64,000 nt of DNA from the NCBI RefSeq assembly GCF_003590095.1, contig NC_039505.1:2108001-2172000 (forward strand), read 5' to 3'. The stretch is from Trichoplusia ni. Taxonomy: Eukaryota; Arthropoda; Insecta; Lepidoptera; Noctuidae. A program made the translations under genes and the position numbers. Positions 57,482 through 64,000 of this stretch are shown one piece after another (position 1 is the stretch's first letter; every line of letters begins with the position of its first letter). Below the pieces are notes generated by a model, which was given only the letters and a program-made list of their open reading frames with translations, was not told the DNA's origin and did not search any database.

Positions 57482-60400
57482 TTACAATTTTATATTGTTA
57501 GTGTGAATAAATTTAATAAAAGCACATATAATTTGGGAATTTGAGAAAAAGGAAAGGAGGTGGCGGACATTAACTGAATTTTGGATCTTAAGCTTGCTTA
57601 TGAATTGATCCATATCGTAAGCTTTGTTCCGGGGGCAGTTGAGGAAAATGTGGTCCAAAGTACCTTCCTCTAGACCACACTCACACAGGGGATTACTAAG
57701 GACTCGGATTTTGTGTAGGAAAACTGGAGTGCAGCAATGACCAATGCGCATACGGCATATTACTGACGTAACCCGCTTTGGAACCTTTTTGAACTTGTGA
57801 AACCAAGGTTTGGAGGGGATAGAGGGCTGAATTGCTGCAAGTGCTCCACCCTTGGTCTTACTGGAAACATCCCAGTAAGATTGCCAGGCTTTGAAGAGGT
57901 CAGCTTTCGCCTTATGGATCAAGTCATAGGTTTCTATGCGGTAATGTGTCGTGTCTACTAAACTGCTGGAGATAGCCGCCTTGGCAGCTGAGTCTGCGCA
58001 CTTATTTCCCGTGATGCCCATATGGCCTAGTATCCATACAAGTATTACCTCTATATCCTTACTGGAGAGAAGGCACAGAAGTTCTTTAATATTGATAATT
58101 ATTGGACTACGAAGGTTATCTTTTAAAGAGTTTTTAACGATAGCTTCCAGGGCACTTCTGGAGTCGGAGAAAATTCGAAAAAATGAATTTACATGCCTCT
58201 AAAATTCCAATGCACTCTCCAGTGAACACGGATGTCTCTGGAGGGCACTGGAATTGAAGAAAAGTTTGGAAGTTTGAAAGGGCAACCCCAGTTTTGCCAT
58301 GCGGACTAAGCTTTGAAGCGTCTGTGTAAAATTGGCTGTGATTAGGCCACTTATCATTGACGAAATGGGAAAAGAAATCGTTTGCCTGAATAGTGTCCTT
58401 ATTGACGCCAATGAAAGGGGTGAAATTAGGGAGAAAGTGTAGGACCTTGTATGGGGAGGTGTAGACAGGTAATTTACTGCACTGGCAAATCGGGGCGTTC
58501 TCTGTAACCATACGTAGCTTTCTGAAGGAGGTTAAAACCAAAGGGGGATCTTTGTGTCTCCAATATGAACTACGTCCGAGCAAGTTATCCAAAGTGGACA
58601 GCTTCGGCAGTAGCTTGTGGTTAGAATTAAGGACCATCTTGTACGTGAATTTATCAGCAAGGTACTGCCTGCGAAGGATAAGAGGAGGGTCGCCACTCTC
58701 AACCTGCAATGCGTTAATCGGTGTAGATCTCATACAACCCAATACAATGCGGAGGGCTCTTGACTGAACAACGCCGAGCCGGGCCAGTGCAACTTTGCTG
58801 CACGGCTCCAACCAAAAACTGTCGTAGTCCAGCAAACTCCTTATTGTGGCATTGTAAATGAGTTTCAAGGTGAACGGATCAGCGCCCCACCAAACGCCTG
58901 CGAGAGCTCGCAACAAATTCAATTTCTTCTCACATTTGCCCGTGACATAGTTAATATGAGATACACCTGTTAATTTGGAGTCCAGGATGACACCCAGAAA
59001 TTTTACGCTGTCCTCTAAATTTATAGTAGCCTTCAACTTCCAGGCGGACATCCGGGATAATTCTTTTCCGAGAGAAAATGAGTGTTGAGCTTTTGGGGGC
59101 GGATAAACTAAGACCATGGGAGACAAGCCAGCAATTTAGGGAGTCGAGGGATACCTGCATGTACGCCGAGGCCTGATCATAGATTCATACGGCAGATACA
59201 GGCAGAGATCATCCGCATACTGCAAGATCCGGCAGTCACTGTTAAGGGATCTGTGGAGATCAGAAGTGTAGATGTTGTAAAGCAGAGGACTGAGGACCGA
59301 GCCTTGAGGGAGACCTCTCCAAACAGTTCTGGTAACAGATTCTACACCGGGAATGTGGAGCTTGACATATCGTCCGGAAAACAAGTTGCAAATGCATTTT
59401 CGCATCTTAGCCGGAATGCTCAGCTGGCGTAGTTTACTACTGAGCACGGAAAGGAGGACATTGTCATACGCAGCTGAGATATCTAGGAAGACCGCTAAAA
59501 CGGACTCGTTTTTTGAGAGAGCGATCCGCGCATCAGTGACAAGGACGCCAATGCTATCCATGGTGTTGAGTCCTTTGCGAAAGCCGAATTGGGATTCGGC
59601 CAAAAGGCTACGGCTTTCGACAAACCATTCCAACCGGTTCTTGATGAGGTGTTCAAGAATCTTACCAATGACGGGAGAAAGAGCAATTGGTCTGTAATGG
59701 TCTGCGCTGTCGGGAGTTCTTCCTGACTTCAGGATAGGAATGATAAGCTGGGTTTTCCAGTTATCTGGGATATGGGAGAGTGAGAAACAGGAGTTGATAA
59801 GGGATAAGAGGTACTGGCGGAAAAGAGCTCCAGACCTCTTGTAAAAGGAGTAGGGAAAGCCATCAATCCCCGGAGCTGAGTTACGGACGTGGTTCAGAAC
59901 TGTTTCTAACTCAGACATGGAGAAGGGTAGATCCAAGGGATTGTTGGGAAAGATGGGGGGGTTTAGGGATGAGGGACATTCTTCGCTAAGCGGAACGTAG
60001 GGCGGGGCTAGTTTACATAGGAAGTTGGGAGCCAGATCATGTGGAATAGTGGAAGGATTCTGAGTTGAGCAGCCACGGCTGTATCCCTTGAACTTTTTCC
60101 AGATGATCGAGGAAGGGGAGGTTGGAGAAAGGGAAGCACAGAATTTTTTCCAACCTTCGTATTTCTTCTTTTTAAAGAGACGCCTGGATCTAGCAAGAAT
60201 CCGATTGCACTCAATCAGGTTGGTCACCGACATAGACCCCACGTACCTAGACTCGGCATCCTTCCGGGCTTTTACCACGGCGGAACACTCGCGGTCCCAC
60301 CACGGCGGGGACGAAAGCTTTCCAGAGGCCGAGTTTTTATGGGAAATGTTATGTTCAGCGGCCAACGAGACAGCTTCAGAGAATTTCTTTATACAGGCAT

Positions 60401-61226
60401 CGAGGTTATCTGGAGAAATTTCTGGCAAGGAAGGGACCAGGGAGTCAAGAGTTTATACACAGGGAATACACAGTTTGCATCCGGGAGCTTGTATTTTAGG
60501 AGAGGAGGTTTGTCTCTACTGGGTAGCGATCTGTTAGTAAGGGTGGTGCGGATAGCATAGTGATCACTACCGTGGGTGTGGTTTAGGCGCTGCCATTCCA
60601 GCTGGCCCGTTAGGCTGGTTGAGCAAATAGCAAGGTCCACACAACTTCTACTCTGTTCGGGTCTGGGAAGGCCAGAGCCCGACCTCATCGATTAAATTGA
60701 CAAGGTCCAGCCCCGGGCCCTCACAGTGGTCAGATCCCCAAAGAACGTGGTGGCAATTAAAATCACCCAAGATTATAGTGGGGTTTTGGACGGTACAAAT
60801 ACTTTTTACGTATTGGAGACAGGTGGGGTTCGGGGATGGGATATAGATAGAAATAAAATCAATGCCCAGCAGGTTAACACCTACAGCATTGATCTCATCT
60901 CCATGGGGGGGTAGGGAGAGAGGGGAGAAGGAGAAGGAATTATTTATGAGTATAGCGGCTCCGCCATAGCCGTCGGGACGGTCATCGCGGAGCACGCTAT
61001 ATCCAGGGACATTAAAATGGAGGCGCGGGGTTAGCCACGTCTCTGCTATAGCAAAGATAGCTGGAGTGTGAAGGTTAACCAAGTGAGTGACCTCATGTTT
61101 ATTGGTAGGACACTCCTGGCGTTCCACTGCAGGAGATGGAATTTTGCGGTTGGAAAAGAGGTGGATCAAGTTATTGGCAACGTGGTCTGGTAAGGGGAAG
61201 GATGAGAGAATAGATGTGAGCAACAT
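57482..61226 (-). pseudogene. I-group LINE ORF2: endonuclease, RT, RNase H
   Basis: Endonuclease (61226-60648): IAETWLTP, DDRPDGYGGAAIL, ILGDFNCHH; after a shift near 60660 its end with GSDHYAIRT. Reverse transcriptase (60428-59136): NSAPGIDGFPYSF, HYRPIALSPVIGK, QFGFRKG, AVFLDISAAYDNV, LPQGSVLSPLLY and catalytic LQYADDLCLY near 59200. A shift near 59150 leads to the thumb and connection (59126-58134), ending with RNase H start FYTDASKLS and GECIGILEA. The last part (58021-57482) has GITGNKCADSAAKAA, the closing RNase H block, and a CECG…HIFLNCP motif. Three or four shifts and a short damaged stretch 58134-58021 prevent expression. Confidence 0.87.
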
Positions 61227-61444
61227 TACTATTTGCTCTACTGCTGGGATATATTCAGTAGGAGAGGGGCTGTTGGGAAGGGCACAGCCGTTGGCGGGAG
61301 TGGGGAGAGTAAAACTATTCAGGATATTCTGGTGGGCCTGACAATCATACCCTGGGGAGAGGGGAGCATGGGATTTTGGGGGCAGGAAAATAGTTTTCCT
61401 GTAAGATGTGGTAGTGGGTGTTTGGTGAGAGCGGTAAGGACGAG

Positions 61445-62570
61445 CTAATTGGGGTGAGTGGAGAGACTGTTGGGGGGAAGGAGCTGATGCAACAACATCA
61501 GCAAAGGACTTTCTGGCTGGTGGGAATATTTTTGCTGCCTCAGAATATGATAGGTTTTTTTTGTGACATGCAGGATTTTATATTTCTCTGCCTTTGGTAC
61601 TCTGGACAGTGTTGGCCAGATGATTTCCTTCGCAAAATAGGCAGGTTGTTTCGTCTGCTGAGCATCCCTCACCAAAGTGGTCTCCACCACAGCGAAAGCA
61701 CCGTGGTTTGGACCTACATTGGGTCTTGGTGTGACCATACCGACAACACCAAAAGCATTGAATTGTGGGGTAGTTATAAAGCTCGACAAGAAGTGAATTA
61801 TGACAGCAAAATACACGTTCAGGGAGAACTCTTCCATCAAAAGTTAAAACCACTGAAGAAGTGGGTAACCATTCTGCTTTTCCGTCATTGGTAACCTTCC
61901 TGTTTAACCGCCTTATTTTTTAAATCTTTCCACAACCTGTAGGGGACTTTAGGTTATCCGAGCATTCTAGATCTGTCCAGTCTGCTGGGACACCCTTTAG
62001 TACGCCCATGCGGGTAATATTAAAAGTAGGGATCAATGTTACATAGCCTTTTTCTTTGAGGAAATTGCTGTCCATGAAAGCATTGGCGTCTGCTGGGGCT
62101 TTAAATTCCACTGAGATACGGTTCCTACCTACCTTTTTTATGCCATCCTCAGTAATGTTTCTTACCTTGTTTTTTAAAAGCAACTGACCAAACCCTACAG
62201 GATGCATAGTTGAACCCGCCTTAGGGTCCACCTCTGCATACGATACGAATAATATGAACGGGGCAACGTCGGTATCTGTGTATTTCGACCGAGCTATGAG
62301 TGATGGTGCGGAGACTCTATCACGTTTCGATGCCAGAGATACTGAGTCCTCGGTGTTCGTGTCGTTTTCTTTGTTTTCAATTGGGCGTTTTCGTTTAATA
62401 GAGGTTTGAGTCTCCATTGCCTCAAAAGACGACAAAGGAGCTGTTACAACGGGAGTGTAGGAAAAAATGTCTAGGGATTGGGGATTGAGGTCGGATTGGG
62501 GATTAGGGTCGAGTATGGGGGGATCATTGGGATCTGGCGGGCGGCCCGGAGGCCGGTCGTCAGCATCCAT
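61445..62570 (-). pseudogene. I-group LINE ORF1 (gag-like) with zinc knuckles
   Basis: Nucleic-acid binding protein of the element. Starts MDADDRPPGRPP at 62570 with a Pro/Asp-rich N terminus, a central region (FILFVSYAEVDP… NRISVEFKAPADANAFMDSNFL) resembling the gag domain before the knuckles, then after a shift near 61920 three CCHC knuckles: CFWCCRYGHTKTQC, CFRCGGDHFGEGC and CLFCEGNH. Another frame overlaps near 61840. The frame is lost near 61580. Confidence 0.82.
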
Positions 62571-62758
62571 TATTGCGCGGCGACTGCCGCATAAAATAAG
62601 GAAGTACTATGTACTTACCAGTAAATTGAACACACAAAATACACAGGACACATACAAATATATAAGACGCACTCAAAATACAGTCGAAAAAACAAACTTC
62701 TACTGCCCAAAAGCTTAATAGAAGAAACTCCACATGTGTTAGTCAACAAACACAAACG

Positions 62759-63758
62759 NNNNNNNNNNNNNNNNNNNNNNNNNNNNNNNNNNNNNNNNNN
62801 NNNNNNNNNNNNNNNNNNNNNNNNNNNNNNNNNNNNNNNNNNNNNNNNNNNNNNNNNNNNNNNNNNNNNNNNNNNNNNNNNNNNNNNNNNNNNNNNNNNN
62901 NNNNNNNNNNNNNNNNNNNNNNNNNNNNNNNNNNNNNNNNNNNNNNNNNNNNNNNNNNNNNNNNNNNNNNNNNNNNNNNNNNNNNNNNNNNNNNNNNNNN
63001 NNNNNNNNNNNNNNNNNNNNNNNNNNNNNNNNNNNNNNNNNNNNNNNNNNNNNNNNNNNNNNNNNNNNNNNNNNNNNNNNNNNNNNNNNNNNNNNNNNNN
63101 NNNNNNNNNNNNNNNNNNNNNNNNNNNNNNNNNNNNNNNNNNNNNNNNNNNNNNNNNNNNNNNNNNNNNNNNNNNNNNNNNNNNNNNNNNNNNNNNNNNN
63201 NNNNNNNNNNNNNNNNNNNNNNNNNNNNNNNNNNNNNNNNNNNNNNNNNNNNNNNNNNNNNNNNNNNNNNNNNNNNNNNNNNNNNNNNNNNNNNNNNNNN
63301 NNNNNNNNNNNNNNNNNNNNNNNNNNNNNNNNNNNNNNNNNNNNNNNNNNNNNNNNNNNNNNNNNNNNNNNNNNNNNNNNNNNNNNNNNNNNNNNNNNNN
63401 NNNNNNNNNNNNNNNNNNNNNNNNNNNNNNNNNNNNNNNNNNNNNNNNNNNNNNNNNNNNNNNNNNNNNNNNNNNNNNNNNNNNNNNNNNNNNNNNNNNN
63501 NNNNNNNNNNNNNNNNNNNNNNNNNNNNNNNNNNNNNNNNNNNNNNNNNNNNNNNNNNNNNNNNNNNNNNNNNNNNNNNNNNNNNNNNNNNNNNNNNNNN
63601 NNNNNNNNNNNNNNNNNNNNNNNNNNNNNNNNNNNNNNNNNNNNNNNNNNNNNNNNNNNNNNNNNNNNNNNNNNNNNNNNNNNNNNNNNNNNNNNNNNNN
63701 NNNNNNNNNNNNNNNNNNNNNNNNNNNNNNNNNNNNNNNNNNNNNNNNNNNNNNNNNN
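62759..63758. other. Assembly gap, 1000 N
   Basis: Exactly 1000 N. The round number suggests a scaffold join of unknown true size. Any open frame across it is meaningless. Confidence 0.99.
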
Positions 63759-64000
63759 TAGTCATTAAGTAAAAATAATTTTAGTAGTGTTAGTGTACAG
63801 AAACAGTGGAAATATTAGAAAAAACTTTAAATTTGTGAGCAAAAATAAAACAATACACAAAGTGACTATTTTCAAAACAAAACTAAGTTTAACTTCCATA
63901 AAAACCACTAAATTACAATTTACCATACAGTGAAAATTTAAAAAAAAAGTGCAAAAGTGACTCTAACCGTAATTTGAATTGCAACCGCCATTACCGATTG
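63759..64000. other. Unassigned end of window
   Basis: AT-rich, no coding frame or recognised repeat. The final GTGACTCTAACCG-type wording could be a LINE leader, but this is a guess. Confidence 0.3.

Larger units (their letters stand above)
57482..62758 (-). mobile_element. I-group LINE with RNase H, 5' side in the gap
   Basis: Minus-strand non-LTR retrotransposon with zinc-knuckle ORF1 and an ORF2 having endonuclease, reverse transcriptase and RNase H. RNase H at the end of ORF2 places it in the I/LOA/Ingi group and not with CR1. The leader runs from 62571 towards the N gap. Coding parts have a handful of shifts. Confidence 0.75.

Noticed and set aside
60088..62000. Plus-strand frames opposite the I-group LINE, e.g. 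60088-60537 and 61418-61894
   Set aside because: They are antisense readings of LINE coding sequence with strong motifs on the minus strand.
62736..63765. Open frames of about 340 codons on both strands
   Set aside because: They are made of N from the assembly gap.
1..64000. A defence system, biosynthetic cluster or host operon
   Set aside because: Every strong coding region carries transposon motifs (HUH Rep, PIF1 helicase, reverse transcriptase, integrase, transposase). Co-location here is due to nested insertion and not to joint function.

Overview
The window looks like a piece of an animal genome, most probably a moth or butterfly (Lepidoptera). The reasons are the many short Helitron-like repeats with the lepidopteran-type end (…GACGAAGTCGCGGGCAAC AGCTAG), BEL/Pao LTR elements, a DD37D (maT-type) mariner, Penelope, CR1-group and I-group LINEs, and spliceosomal intron signals. 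Almost all recognisable coding sequence is transposon-derived and most of it is broken. I see no confident host gene, tRNA, rRNA or CRISPR array. One 1000-base run of N (62759-63758) is an assembly gap.

Layout. 1-780: partial Helitron-like repeat and unassigned DNA. 865-6818: a nearly intact autonomous Helitron (copy 1) whose Rep-helicase frame is broken by one stop codon. 6868-8790: a decayed Ty3/Gypsy integrase with a maT mariner inside it. 9324-14595: a second, diverged Helitron (family B), preceded by a spliced zinc-finger/acidic reading frame, and carrying a SINE in its Rep region and a retroposon in the intron. 15088-18905: a CR1-group LINE. 19040-19351 plus 45514-45693: one LINE 3' tail cut in two by everything between.

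19357-45508 is a nested stack that can be taken apart base by base. A plus-strand BEL/Pao element (BEL+, 5-bp duplication CCATG) sits in the LINE tail. BEL+ is cut by a palindromic Penelope fragment in its 5' LTR (13-bp duplication), by a 257-bp Helitron-like element in gag, by a complete minus-strand BEL/Pao element (BEL-, 5-bp duplication CTCAT) in gag, and by a 5.1-kb composite Helitron further along gag. BEL- is in turn cut by an 832-bp chimeric Helitron-like element, a 1.73-kb TA-flanked element, a 1.29-kb element with a 4-bp duplication and many CATCGCCGTG motifs, and a 3.0-kb Mutator-like element with FLYWCH finger inside its 5' LTR (9-bp duplication). In each coding case I checked, removing the insertion makes the interrupted frame continue.

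45695-46404 is a minus-strand LINE reverse-transcriptase fragment. 46715-52205 is a nearly full CR1-group LINE with a PHD-finger ORF1. 52591-56254 is a head-to-tail array of a short Helitron-like element and a deleted composite Helitron (copy 3). 56730-57155 holds a doubtful two-exon minus-strand frame. 57482-62570 is a minus-strand I-group LINE with zinc-knuckle ORF1 and an RNase H-bearing ORF2. The rest runs into the gap and an unassigned end.

The main biological interest is in the Helitrons. Short non-autonomous units share their 3' end with the autonomous element, and two independent cases show that two adjacent units moved as one, from the 5' TC of the first to the 3' CTAG of the second, into an A^T target. 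Coordinates of boundaries come from reading duplications and terminal motifs by eye; family assignments rest on recognised motifs and not on database searches.
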